DNA from: Stenotrophomonas_A sp036403795
Lineage (GTDB): Bacteria > Pseudomonadota > Gammaproteobacteria > Xanthomonadales > Xanthomonadaceae
DNA length: 24,887 nt
Direction of reading: 5' to 3'
NCBI GenBank assembly: GCA_036403795.1
Contig: DASWQJ010000217.1
Location: forward strand, 1-24,887
Part shown: in pieces, positions 6,655 to 14,896 of the stretch
How positions within the stretch are numbered: the stretch's first letter is position 1
Layout: every line of letters begins with the position of its first letter
Position numbers and translations under genes: made by a program
The notes under the pieces: model-generated
Seen by the model: the letters and a program-made list of their open reading frames with translations, nothing else
Told to the model about the DNA's origin: nothing
The model's database searches: none

Positions 6655-7000
6655 CCGCGCGCGCCATCGCCAGGCGGATCCACCACGCTCGCCTTAGGTG
6701 GGTCGGTCGCTTCGGCCGCGCGGGGAAAACGGGACCTGGCTGGCCGCAGCGCATGAGGAGAGGGCCCGGGCGCGCCGCCCTCCCGACGGCCAGTAGAACT
6801 ACTGGTCAAGAAGCCAGTGGAATTGCCGAGGCGCCGCGATATGAAGTTGTGCAACGTCGCCTACGACGCCGGCCTGCCAGGCTGCGCTTCTCCGTCGTTG
6901 GATCACCGGATCCCCCCGCTGCCGGGATCAGTGATGGCCGTGTCTTGCAGGCGACGTCACGTGTCGCTTCGGCGTTCCAAGGTCGTGTTGGAGACTGCGT
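6655..7000. other. Intergenic region before the autotransporter
   Basis: A 346-base stretch with no supported gene; several open frames cross it but have no ribosome site or recognisable product. It contains a small hairpin (GAGGGC 6760-6765 pairing with GCCCTC 6777-6782), a perfect inverted repeat CCAGTAG-AA-CTACTGG at 6790-6805, and a 15-mer also found near 16486. The autotransporter promoter is presumably in the right half. No clear -35/-10 pair was seen. Confidence 0.5.
6788..6805 (-). repeat. Copy 1 of a short interspersed motif (GTAGTTCTACTGGCC)
   Basis: The minus strand reads GTAGTTCTACTGGCC at 6802-6788. The same 15-mer is on the plus strand at 16486-16500, and its last ten bases recur at 16859-16868. 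Here the motif sits inside the inverted repeat at 6790-6805. All copies are intergenic, which suggests a small palindromic repeat family. Confidence 0.4.
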
Positions 7001-10000
7001 ATGCCCGTTATCCATCGCAAGCGACGGCAGGTGCGGCTGGTACTGCGGCCATTAGTGGTTTGCGTAGGGGCCTGCCTCTGGTCCGGTGCCCACGCGCAAA
7101 CGGTGTGCGCGCCAGGGCCGGTGACGTTGACGACGGGCCAATGTCACACCAACGGACAGCCGATCACGGTCACGGCCAGCAACGGAAATGCGCTCAATGC
7201 ATCGCAGACGGGCGTGATCACGGCCGACGGCAGCGCGATCTCGCTCAATGCCGCGGGTACCACGGCCGCGCGTGCGAGCGCCGGAGGTAACGTCAATGTA
7301 GCGGGCGGCTTCATCACCAACGGTGCCGAAGGCAATCTGCTGCAAGGCTTCGTGGTCACCGGCGCCGGCAGCCGTATCCAGGTGGATGGCAGCGATCTGG
7401 TGCTGACTGGCACGATCCGTCGCGATAACTGGCATGGCGCCACGGCCAGCAACCAGTCCGCCATCGCTTTGTCCAATTCCCGCCTCAACCTCAATGTCGG
7501 CGGACAGGGCAACGGCACCTGGGGCCTGATGGCGGAAACCGCCGCGGCCATCACCGGCGACGGCGTCGACATCCGCCTGGTCAGCGGCGATGCGGCGATT
7601 ACGAGCTTGAACATGCGCGGCGTCTTGGCGCGGACCGGCGGCAGCGTAGCGCTGGACAACAGCAGCGTGCTCATCGATTACCAGCTCGGCACCGTGGGCG
7701 TCGGACTGCTGGCGGACGGCGCAAACAGCGTCGTGGGGTTTCGCAGCGGCACGGTGACCACCAGCGCGCGCTCGGTGCGAGCCACCGGGGCATGGGCCAG
7801 TGCCGGCGGCAGCATCCACCTCAGCAACGCGCAGCTGCTGGCCAACGCCAACGCGACCACTTCCACGCTCACCTCGACCTCGCTGGGCGCGCGCGTGGAC
7901 ACAGGGGGCAGCCTGCTGCTGGACGAAGGCACCTCCGTGCAGACGACGGGTCGCCACAACTACGGCATTTACGCCACCGACGTCGGATCGCGGGTGCGCC
8001 TGGACAATGCGTCCATCGACGTCTCCGGCGACCTGTCGCGCGCGGGCATCTGGGCCGTCGCGGGCGCCAGCATCGAGGTGGCGAACGGTTCGCAGGTCGT
8101 GAACCGTTCGCCCTATGTCAGCGCGACCTACGGCCTCTATGCCGACAACCTGGCCGGTGCGCCCACGGCCACCACGATCCACCTCCAGGACAGCACGATC
8201 GCCACGCGCGCGAATGTAGTCGGCGCGGCATTGGCCGTGCGCTACGGCGTCGTCGCGACGCTGGACAACGTCACGCTGGAAACCGCTGGCAGCGGCGAGT
8301 CCATCGGCCTGTGGTCCGACAACTCGACGCTCGTCAGTACCGATATCACGGTCAGGACACTCGGCGAACGCGCCCGCGGCGTCACCACCGACCGGCCCAC
8401 CGGCTCGACGAGCCTCGACGGCGGATCGATCATTACCCGCGGCGGTACCGAAGCCCACGCGCTGGCGGCCCGGCTCGGGGGTCATTTGAACGCCAGCAAC
8501 GTGACGGTGCAGACCTTTGGCGGCGGCCAATCCAGTGGTGCGGCCGCCGACAATAGCTATCTCACGCTAAACAATTCAACGGTGGAAGTCTTCGGATCGG
8601 GCAGCTACGGACTGTGGGCGCTGTCCGAGCCGGTCAGCTCGCCCGAAGGGCCGGCGCTTGTCGCCATCGAGCAAGTACAGGTACGCACCGTGGGAGACGG
8701 CGCATTCGGCGCGGTCGCACAGCGCTGGCACCAGCCCTCGGCGGCGACGATAGAGGCCAATGCACTGAGCGTGGAAACCGTGGGTAATGCCGCCCACGGC
8801 CTGTTCTCGACCAGCGGTGGGGCCATCCACAGCGTCGGCGGTCACGTCACAACGACCGGTAGAGCCGCCTTCGCGGCGTTGGCCTACCAGCACGATAGTC
8901 GGGTGGATCTCGACCAGGTTCCGCTGGCCACCAGCGGTGCCGGCGCGCACGCGGCCGTGGCCTATGCCGGCGGCACGATCACGGGCCAGCAGTCGCAGGT
9001 GTCCGCCGCCGGTCAAGGCGCGTCCGCGCTGCTCGTCGTGGGCGATATCGACCCTTCTACCGCGCTGTTGGCGCCGGCCAGTGCCACGTTCAGCGCCAGC
9101 CGGCTGAGCAGCGCCTCCGGCCCGGTGATCGGCGTCGCTGGGCCCGGCGCGGTGACCTTGGTGCGCAGCATCGTCGAGGGCGCCGATCCTGCGGCGCCAG
9201 ATCGCTGGCTCGCAGTGGCCGCGACGACGGACTTTCCGGTGCCCCCGCTGGTTTCACCCAGCCTGCCCCTGCCCCTCACCCCGGATCCGCCCGATCCGCC
9301 AGACGATCCCGCCGTGGCCATCGCGCCCGCCGCCGCGGGCATTGCAGGCATCGCGGGCATTGCGACCGCAGCGGCCCATCCGCCCGTCCGTGTCGCAGCC
9401 GCGCCAGGCCTGGCGGACATCCTCGTGCAGGAATCGGTGGTGACGGGCGCGGCCACGACCGCTGCCGGCAGCGTCTCCAACCTCATGCTGCGCGACAGTC
9501 GCTGGAACCTCACTGGCAATTCCAACATCACCCACCTCATCAACGATCCGAGCGTGATCGATTTTTCGGCACCGGTAGGCGGCGTTTTCAAGACATTGAC
9601 GGTCCAGACGTACGCGGGCGATGGCACGCTCGCGCTCAACACTTTCCTTGGCGACGATGGCTCGCCATCTGACATGTTGGTTGTCGACGGGGGCAGCGCG
9701 AGCGGCGCGAGCCTGCTGCAGATCAAGCCGGCCGGCGGCACGGGGGCGTTCACCCGCGCGAACGGCATCCTGGTCATCGACGCGATCACGGGCGGCACGA
9801 CCGCGGCGGGCGCCTTTGCGCTCGCCGGCCCGGTGGTGGCCGGTCCCTACGAATATTTCCTGTACCGCGCCAGCGTGGACGCCAGCGGCCCGGAGAACTG
9901 GTATCTGCGCTCGGTGATCGACTGCAGTACGCCGGGTGGGCCTTCGCCGCCCTGCCCGCCGCCGCCTCCGCCGCCTCCGCCTCCGCCAGTCCCACCGGTC

Positions 10001-11146
10001 CCGCCCGATCCGCTTGTCCCGCCGATCCCGCCAATTCCGCCCGATGATCCGCCTGTCCCACCTGTCCCACCCGTGCCACCGGTTCCGCCCGTGCCCCCTG
10101 CCCCGCGGGTTCCGGCGTTCCGCCAGGAGGTGTCGCTGGCAGTTGCCTTGCCCGTGATGGCGGCCAACTACGGCCGCGCACTGGTCGATACCCTGCACGA
10201 GCGCGTGGGCGATGAATCGCTATTGCGTGGCCGGGAGGATCTCGCGCCAGGCGGCCGCGGCGTCAACGGCGCTTGGGTTCGGGCACTCGCCCACGACGGC
10301 GAACGCGATGGTGGCCGCCAAGGCATCTACGGCAATGCCGGCCCCTCCTTCGACTACCGTTTCCAGGCACTGCAGATTGGCCTGGACCTGTACCGCGCCA
10401 TCGACGACGACCGTAGCCACCGCCACGCGGGTGCTTACCTGGCGTACGGCAAGGGGGATGGAGACGTCCGCCACCATTGGTTGGACTACGACTTCCACGC
10501 GGGCTCGGACGCGTTCGTCGCCCGCACCGTGGGTGGCTACTGGACCGGCTTCAATGCGCGTGGCGCCTATCTCGATGCGGTCGGCCAGTACACCTGGTAT
10601 GACCTGCGCGCGCGTTCGACCCGGTTGCCGGACAGCTTCACCCACGGCGATGGCGTGCTGTTGTCGCTGGAGGCGGGCTGGCCGTTTGCCCCGCAACGCG
10701 ATCGCACGGCCGCAGACTTCGTCGGGTGGCGGCTGGAGCCGCAAGCGCAGCTCATCTGGCAGCGGGTGGAGATCGACGACATCGTCGAACCGTCTGCCAC
10801 CGTCCATTACAGCGATGGAGACTCGCTGGTCGGCCGCCTCGGACTGCGCGTCAACCATCTCGACGAAGGCGACAACGATCAAGGCATCTCGCGCCGTCGC
10901 GACCTATGGCTGCGCGGCAATCTCTGGCACCAGTTCGAAGGCACGCCGACGACCGAATTCTCCAGCCAGACCGGTTATGTCCCCTTCGCCGCCCGGTTGG
11001 ACGACACTTGGGCAGAGCTCGGGCTCGGCGGCACCTGGCAGGTGTCGGACACCGGATATCTGTACGCCGACCTGGACTACACCTGGTCCTTCGACGGGCA
11101 CGAGACCGCCTGGAACGGGAAAGTCGGCATGCGCTGGAACTGGTGA
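7001..11146 (+). CDS. Autotransporter (type Va secretion) with pertactin-like passenger and C-terminal beta-barrel
   Basis: A 1381-residue protein; GGAG lies 7 bases before the ATG. The signal peptide is residues 1-32 (basic RKRRQVR, hydrophobic core, cleavage AHA|QT). The passenger, about 33-975, is Gly/Ala/Thr/Ser-rich with the regular short strands of a right-handed beta-helix, with frequent repeats of the type 'LDNSSVLI' and 'AHGLFSTSGG'. There is a cysteine pair at its start (36, 48) and a second pair at 975 and about 985. A 60-residue Pro- then Ala/Gly/Ile-rich insertion at about 744-803 interrupts the helix. A long proline-rich linker (about 978-1037, PPVPPVPP repeats) leads to the autotransporter barrel (about 1087-1381), which ends in the outer-membrane signature Trp (RWNW). 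The passenger is probably displayed on the cell surface as an adhesin; no protease triad was recognised. Its ligand is unknown. Confidence 0.93.
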   Translation: MPVIHRKRRQVRLVLRPLVVCVGACLWSGAHAQTVCAPGPVTLTTGQCHTNGQPITVTASNGNALNASQTGVITADGSAISLNAAGTTAARASAGGNVNVAGGFITNGAEGNLLQGFVVTGAGSRIQVDGSDLVLTGTIRRDNWHGATASNQSAIALSNSRLNLNVGGQGNGTWGLMAETAAAITGDGVDIRLVSGDAAITSLNMRGVLARTGGSVALDNSSVLIDYQLGTVGVGLLADGANSVVGFRSGTVTTSARSVRATGAWASAGGSIHLSNAQLLANANATTSTLTSTSLGARVDTGGSLLLDEGTSVQTTGRHNYGIYATDVGSRVRLDNASIDVSGDLSRAGIWAVAGASIEVANGSQVVNRSPYVSATYGLYADNLAGAPTATTIHLQDSTIATRANVVGAALAVRYGVVATLDNVTLETAGSGESIGLWSDNSTLVSTDITVRTLGERARGVTTDRPTGSTSLDGGSIITRGGTEAHALAARLGGHLNASNVTVQTFGGGQSSGAAADNSYLTLNNSTVEVFGSGSYGLWALSEPVSSPEGPALVAIEQVQVRTVGDGAFGAVAQRWHQPSAATIEANALSVETVGNAAHGLFSTSGGAIHSVGGHVTTTGRAAFAALAYQHDSRVDLDQVPLATSGAGAHAAVAYAGGTITGQQSQVSAAGQGASALLVVGDIDPSTALLAPASATFSASRLSSASGPVIGVAGPGAVTLVRSIVEGADPAAPDRWLAVAATTDFPVPPLVSPSLPLPLTPDPPDPPDDPAVAIAPAAAGIAGIAGIATAAAHPPVRVAAAPGLADILVQESVVTGAATTAAGSVSNLMLRDSRWNLTGNSNITHLINDPSVIDFSAPVGGVFKTLTVQTYAGDGTLALNTFLGDDGSPSDMLVVDGGSASGASLLQIKPAGGTGAFTRANGILVIDAITGGTTAAGAFALAGPVVAGPYEYFLYRASVDASGPENWYLRSVIDCSTPGGPSPPCPPPPPPPPPPPVPPVPPDPLVPPIPPIPPDDPPVPPVPPVPPVPPVPPAPRVPAFRQEVSLAVALPVMAANYGRALVDTLHERVGDESLLRGREDLAPGGRGVNGAWVRALAHDGERDGGRQGIYGNAGPSFDYRFQALQIGLDLYRAIDDDRSHRHAGAYLAYGKGDGDVRHHWLDYDFHAGSDAFVARTVGGYWTGFNARGAYLDAVGQYTWYDLRARSTRLPDSFTHGDGVLLSLEAGWPFAPQRDRTAADFVGWRLEPQAQLIWQRVEIDDIVEPSATVHYSDGDSLVGRLGLRVNHLDEGDNDQGISRRRDLWLRGNLWHQFEGTPTTEFSSQTGYVPFAARLDDTWAELGLGGTWQVSDTGYLYADLDYTWSFDGHETAWNGKVGMRWNW

Positions 11147-11185
11147 ACGTCGATCACGGCACGCGCGGCTACCGATCCCCGTCGT

Positions 11186-11377
11186 CTAGCCCTGCGGGGC
11201 CTGGTTAGTCGGCTTCAGGGACCATCCCAGCGCGGCCACCTTGTCGCGTATGGCGTCTTCGGTGCGCCCAAGCTTCAAGCCGATCACGCGAGTGGGTGTG
11301 TTCTCCTGGATCAGCTCGCCGAGCACGCGCAGATCCTCTTCGGTCCAATCATTGCCGCTGTTGGGTGTGTTGGCCAT
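11186..11377 (-). CDS. Small SANT/Myb-like helix-turn-helix protein
   Basis: A 63-residue protein. The ATG at 11377 is chosen because GGAGAAGG lies just before it; the frame also allows a start at 11413. The sequence begins MANTPNSGNDWTEEDLRVL and contains ENTPTRVIGLKLGRTEDAIRDK, ending SLKPTNQAP. Near-identical small proteins are widespread in Burkholderia, Xanthomonas and relatives (recalled, not searched). The pattern W-T-x-E-D-L followed by a helix and IGLKLGRTEDAIR looks like a three-helix Myb/SANT or sigma-region-4-like fold, so it may bind DNA. Its role is unknown. It converges with the autotransporter, with 39 bases between stop codons. Confidence 0.75.
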   Translation of the reverse strand: MANTPNSGNDWTEEDLRVLGELIQENTPTRVIGLKLGRTEDAIRDKVAALGWSLKPTNQAPQG

Positions 11378-11573
11378 CGGGCCTTCTCCGCTCTGGGTAG
11401 GCCCGAGGTTCACCCCATCGCCGTGGAGACAGGGTCAACGGCAGGCCATCGGCCCTGGTGCAGCGCTTGCGGGCTCGCAGTGGGCGCCCGCGGGCGGGTG
11501 CCCTTCGCAAGGAGCATCAATGCCGCAGACGGTGCGAAGGATGCTGGGCGGCCGATCCATCCCTCGTGGACAT

Positions 11574-12314
11574 TCACGCACTGAACCCACAGTCCACGTC
11601 GAATAACGCGCCGGTCGTGTGGCGTCCGCCATCGCCGACCAAATGCAGCACGGTGGCGGCAACCTCTTCGGGTTGGCCGTACTCGGGTATCGCCAGCCCC
11701 GCCAGCATGGAGGGCGCATGCGGACCATCGGCCGGGTTCATGTCGGTATCGGTGGGTCCGGGCTGCACCAGGTTGACCGTGATGCGGCGGGCGCCCAAGT
11801 CACGCGCCACGCCCTTGGTCAAGCCAACCAAGGCCGATTTGCTGGCGGCATACAGGCTGATGCCGGCACGTCCCGTGCGGGGTGCGAGGCAACTGCCGAT
11901 GGAGACAATGCGCCCACCGTCGGGCAGGTACCTGACCGCCTGCGCAGTGGCCGCAAACACCGCGCGTACGTTCACCGAGAACGTGCGCTCGAAATCCTCC
12001 AGCGTGAGCTGGTCGATCGTGCCGGTCAGGAAATTGCCGGCGTTGTTGACCAGGATATCCAGCCGACCGAACGTGGCAGCCGTCTTGTCGACCGCCGCGG
12101 CGACCTGGGCCGCGTCGACCGCATCGGCGTGGATGGCTTGCGCACGCCGGCCCAGCGCGCGAATCCCGGCAGCAACGGTTTCCGCCTTTTCCCTAGATGT
12201 GCCGTAGGTGATCGCGACGTCCGCGCCGTGTGCCGCCAGCGTGCGCGCGATGGCGGCACCTATGCCCCGGCTGCCCCCGGTGACGAGCGCGACCTTTCCT
12301 GCAAGTGAACTCAT
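11574..12314 (-). CDS. SDR-family NAD(P)-dependent oxidoreductase
   Basis: A 246-residue classical short-chain dehydrogenase with a Rossmann fold. AGGAG lies 7 bases before the ATG. Visible motifs are the cofactor loop TGGSRGIG (residues 12-19), NNAG (90-93), the catalytic Asn in SVNVRA (115), Ser141 and the YAASK pair (Tyr155, Lys159), then QPGPTDTDMNP. All catalytic residues are present. The closest general type is FabG-like or glucose/ribitol dehydrogenase-like; the substrate is not deducible. It lies 102 bases downstream of the MFS transporter on the same strand and probably shares its regulation by the divergent AraC protein. Such SDR/MFS/AraC groups often deal with small toxic or aromatic compounds, which is inference here. 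Confidence 0.88.
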   Translation of the reverse strand: MSSLAGKVALVTGGSRGIGAAIARTLAAHGADVAITYGTSREKAETVAAGIRALGRRAQAIHADAVDAAQVAAAVDKTAATFGRLDILVNNAGNFLTGTIDQLTLEDFERTFSVNVRAVFAATAQAVRYLPDGGRIVSIGSCLAPRTGRAGISLYAASKSALVGLTKGVARDLGARRITVNLVQPGPTDTDMNPADGPHAPSMLAGLAIPEYGQPEEVAATVLHLVGDGGRHTTGALFDVDCGFSA

Positions 12315-12345
12315 GTTGGAACTCCTGGTTGATAGTGCTGCAAGA

Positions 12346-12359
12346 CATGAACTGTCATG
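12346..12359. promoter_or_regulatory. Inverted repeat upstream of the SDR gene
   Basis: CATGA-ACTG-TCATG forms a 5-bp inverted repeat 32 bases before the SDR start codon; an overlapping GACA-TGAAC-TGTC is also symmetrical. It could be a regulator site giving the SDR gene its own promoter. The evidence is symmetry and position only. Confidence 0.25.
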
Positions 12360-12416
12360 CGACTGGCTCGCGATCGTGTCTATCGTGGCTGCGCGCGCTG
12401 TGCGGCGCGGCGCGCT

Positions 12417-13646
12417 TTACAGTGCATCGCGGGCTGTCACCGCCGCGCCGCCCGCACGCGGTCCATGCCGCCAGGCAAGCAACGCGCCCAGGCTCATCGC
12501 CACCACGGCGAACATCGGCCCGCCGAGGGCACCGAATCGATCCACCAGCACCCCGCCACCGATGGCGCCACTGGCGATCGCCACCTGGAACGCGGCGACC
12601 AACAAACCGCTCGCCTCCTCGGCCTGGTCCGGCGCCGCGCGCACGATCCAGATCTGGAAACCAACCGGAAACGCGCCGAAGGCAAACCCCCACAGCGTGA
12701 TCGCGACGGCGGCAACGACGGCAGAATCGCCGCGCGCCAGCAGTGCCGCAGCCAGAAACGCGATCGTGGTGCCGCCGAATACGATCGCCAGGCGTTCGCT
12801 GCGCCCGGCCAACCATCCGCCAAACAGGTTGCCGAAGAAGCCGCCAACGCCATAGGCAAGCAATACGCCCGACACCGACGCCACCGACAGGTGCGTGATG
12901 TTTTCCATCAGCGGTCGCACATAGGTGAAGCCGGCGAAGTGGCCCGAGATCACCAGCAATACGGCCAGCAGCACCACACGGATCGGCGCCCGGCGCAGCA
13001 ATGCGCCGAGTTGGCGCAGATCGCTACTGCCACGCGGACGCAGCGACGGTAGCGTCGCCATTTGGAACAACAAGGTGACCAGCGCGATCACGCTGGCGGC
13101 GGCGAAGGCACTGCGCCAACCCCAGGTCGCGCCCATCCAGGCACCGATCGGCGCGGCGCACACGGTCGCCACCGATACGCCGGTCAGGATCAGCGACATG
13201 GCACGGGGAAACAGCGGCTGCGGCACCAGCCGCATCGCGAGCGGCGCGGCCATCGCCCAGAAGCCGCCCAGCGCAATGCCGAGCAACACCCGCGCTGCCA
13301 ACAACGTGGGCAGGTCGCGTGCAAACACCGCCAGCGCGTTGGACAGCAACAGCATCGCGGAAAACGCGAACATCACGTAACGCCGATCCATGCGCCGCAG
13401 CAGCAAAGGCACCGCAGGCGCGGCCACGGCCGCGATCAGCGCGGTGGCCGTCACGCTCTGGCCTGCCGCGCCCTCGGTAATGCGCAGGTCCTGGGCGATC
13501 GCGGTCAGCAGGCTGGCCGGGAGGAACTCGGCCGTGACCAGGCCGAATACGCCCAAGGCCAAGGAAAACACGGCGAACCAACGAGGTTCGCCTACCTCCT
13601 CGCCGCCGGCGAGCGAGGGACTTTCGGAAAGGTCTGCAGGGCGCAC
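12417..13646 (-). CDS. MFS efflux transporter (arabinose-efflux-permease/AraJ type)
   Basis: An integral inner-membrane protein with twelve predicted helices. It has the MFS loop signature between helices 2 and 3 (LLRRMDRRYVM), the ARVLLGIALGGFWAM motif and a central cytoplasmic loop (LPSLRPRGSSDLRQLGALLR). Export of sugars or drugs by proton antiport is the family role; the substrate is unknown. The start is uncertain. The frame is open to a TTG at 13721, which would overlap the divergent regulator; the first good internal candidate is GTG 13646 (product about 409 residues, beginning RPADLSESPSLAGGEE). Neither has a strong ribosome site. The first helix begins around WFAVFSLALGVFGLV, so the membrane part is unaffected. 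It is divergent from the AraC gene and is followed by the SDR gene. Confidence 0.85.
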   Translation of the reverse strand: MRPADLSESPSLAGGEEVGEPRWFAVFSLALGVFGLVTAEFLPASLLTAIAQDLRITEGAAGQSVTATALIAAVAAPAVPLLLRRMDRRYVMFAFSAMLLLSNALAVFARDLPTLLAARVLLGIALGGFWAMAAPLAMRLVPQPLFPRAMSLILTGVSVATVCAAPIGAWMGATWGWRSAFAAASVIALVTLLFQMATLPSLRPRGSSDLRQLGALLRRAPIRVVLLAVLLVISGHFAGFTYVRPLMENITHLSVASVSGVLLAYGVGGFFGNLFGGWLAGRSERLAIVFGGTTIAFLAAALLARGDSAVVAAVAITLWGFAFGAFPVGFQIWIVRAAPDQAEEASGLLVAAFQVAIASGAIGGGVLVDRFGALGGPMFAVVAMSLGALLAWRHGPRAGGAAVTARDAL

Positions 13647-13768
13647 GGTTGAACCAAATGGCGGGGGGGACCGGCAGGTTAGGCGTATGATCCGGGCGTT
13701 TCCATGCCGGAATGCCCGCAATGCATGCTCAATCCTCCAGCCCTATCTCCACCGAGGGCCCTGGCGAC

Positions 13769-14752
13769 ATGCTCACCCAGGTGCTGCTTGGCCTGCGCCT
13801 GGACGGCGTGGAATATGGCCGCTGCCAATTCCAATCGCCCTGGGCAGTGGCGTTCCCGGCGCAGCGGGAGGCTCGATTCCATTTCGTCGCACGCGGCGGC
13901 GCGTGGCTGCGGGTCGGCGATCTGCCTTGGCAGCGGCTAGCGCCCGGTGATGCGGTGCTGCTACCGCGCGGCACGGCCCACGTGCTCGCCAGTTCGCCAG
14001 AAGTGGCCGCCACGGCCATCAGCCACTGCACGCGCACGGCGGTCTCCGACGATTTGTTCCTGGTGCAAGGCGCGGGCGATGGGCCCGCATCCCCCGCACC
14101 ATCCGAAGACCTGGCGCTGGACACGTTGTTCTGCGGCACGATGCGTTTCAACCTTGACCCGTTGCATCCCCTGCGGGCCTTGATGCCTGAGCAGATACTG
14201 GCCGGCGAACTGGCCAAGCGAGATCCCGCGGTGCCGGCGCTGCTCGAGGCCATGGAGCGCGAGGCGTCGCTGGACCGGATCGGATCCTGCGGCATCCTGG
14301 CCAGGCTGGCCGACGTGTTGGCCGCCAGCATCATCCGCGCCTGGGTGGAATGTGCCTGCGGCGACTCCTCAGGCTGGCTGGCCGCGGTGCACTGCCCGAA
14401 GATCGGCAAGGTGATCGCCGCGATCCATGCCGAGCCGGAGCGCGACTGGAACGTCACCGATCTGGCCGGGCTGATGGGCGCTTCGCGCTCTCGCTTCGCC
14501 GAAGCTTTTACACGCACCGTCGGCGAAAGCCCCGCGCGTTACGTGGCGAAAGTGAAGATGTTCCAGGCACGGCGCTGGATCGAACAAGACGGCATGCGGG
14601 TCACCGTGGCCGCGGGACGCCTGGGCTACGATTCGGAAGCGTCTTTCAGCCGTGCATTCAAGCGAATCATCGGGCTTCCCCCCAGCGCGGTGCGGATGCG
14701 CCGAGCGGTTGCGCCCAACCCTGCTGCCCACGACGCGGCCCACCGTCGCTGA
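13769..14752 (+). CDS. AraC-family transcriptional regulator with cupin sensor domain
   Basis: An N-terminal cupin domain of the AraC_binding/cupin_6 type (FHFVARGGAWLRVGD, LAPGDAVLLPRGTAHVL) is followed by a C-terminal pair of helix-turn-helix motifs (WNVTDLAGLMGASRSRFAEAF and VTVAAGRLGYDSEASFSRAF), ending in the AraC signature IIGLPPSAVRMRR. The frame is open from an ATG at 13712, but ATG 13769 (MLTQVLLGLRLDG) matches where such proteins usually begin and has GAGGG 10 bases upstream, so 327 residues is preferred over 346. It is divergent from the MFS/SDR pair, which it probably activates in response to a small ligand. The ligand is unknown. Confidence 0.88.
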   Translation: MLTQVLLGLRLDGVEYGRCQFQSPWAVAFPAQREARFHFVARGGAWLRVGDLPWQRLAPGDAVLLPRGTAHVLASSPEVAATAISHCTRTAVSDDLFLVQGAGDGPASPAPSEDLALDTLFCGTMRFNLDPLHPLRALMPEQILAGELAKRDPAVPALLEAMEREASLDRIGSCGILARLADVLAASIIRAWVECACGDSSGWLAAVHCPKIGKVIAAIHAEPERDWNVTDLAGLMGASRSRFAEAFTRTVGESPARYVAKVKMFQARRWIEQDGMRVTVAAGRLGYDSEASFSRAFKRIIGLPPSAVRMRRAVAPNPAAHDAAHRR

Positions 14753-14829
14753 GGACGCGGCCGCACAACGGCGACTCCGCACCCTTGGCTCGACTGCTTC
14801 CTCAATTCGCAGAAACCAATTACCGGCAA

Positions 14830-14870
14830 CTCACCCCGTCGGGCGCCCCGCTCGCGCCCAACCGGGTGAG
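14830..14870. terminator. Nested hairpin between convergent AraC and sulfatase genes
   Basis: An outer 7-bp stem (CTCACCC 14830-14836 with GGGTGAG 14864-14870) encloses an inner 6-bp stem (GGGCGC 14841-14846 with GCGCCC 14854-14859), separated by symmetrical 4-base internal loops. It lies between the stop codons of two converging genes, the usual place for a bidirectional terminator. There is no clear T-run on either side, so it may act as an RNA-stabilising or rho-assisted terminator. Confidence 0.45.
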
Positions 14871-14896
14871 GTGATTGCGATACACCGATTCGATCT

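Noticed and set aside
7052..8530. 492-codon minus-strand open frame inside the autotransporter gene
   Set aside because: Its composition (runs of Arg, Gly, Ala, Asp, Val) is that of an antisense shadow of a GC-rich gene; it has no domain, signal or ribosome site.
9254..10198. Long minus-strand frames over the proline-rich part of the autotransporter, one with GGTGGTGG-type glycine repeats
   Set aside because: The Gly/Thr and Arg repeats are the complement of the PPVPP codons, not a separate glycine-rich protein.
12357..13652. Plus-strand Gln/His/Arg-rich frames over the MFS gene
   Set aside because: They are antisense shadows of a clear twelve-helix transporter.
13647..13721. N-terminal extension of the MFS transporter to TTG 13721
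   Set aside because: It would overlap the divergent AraC reading frame, adds a Pro/Arg-rich stretch and has no ribosome site.
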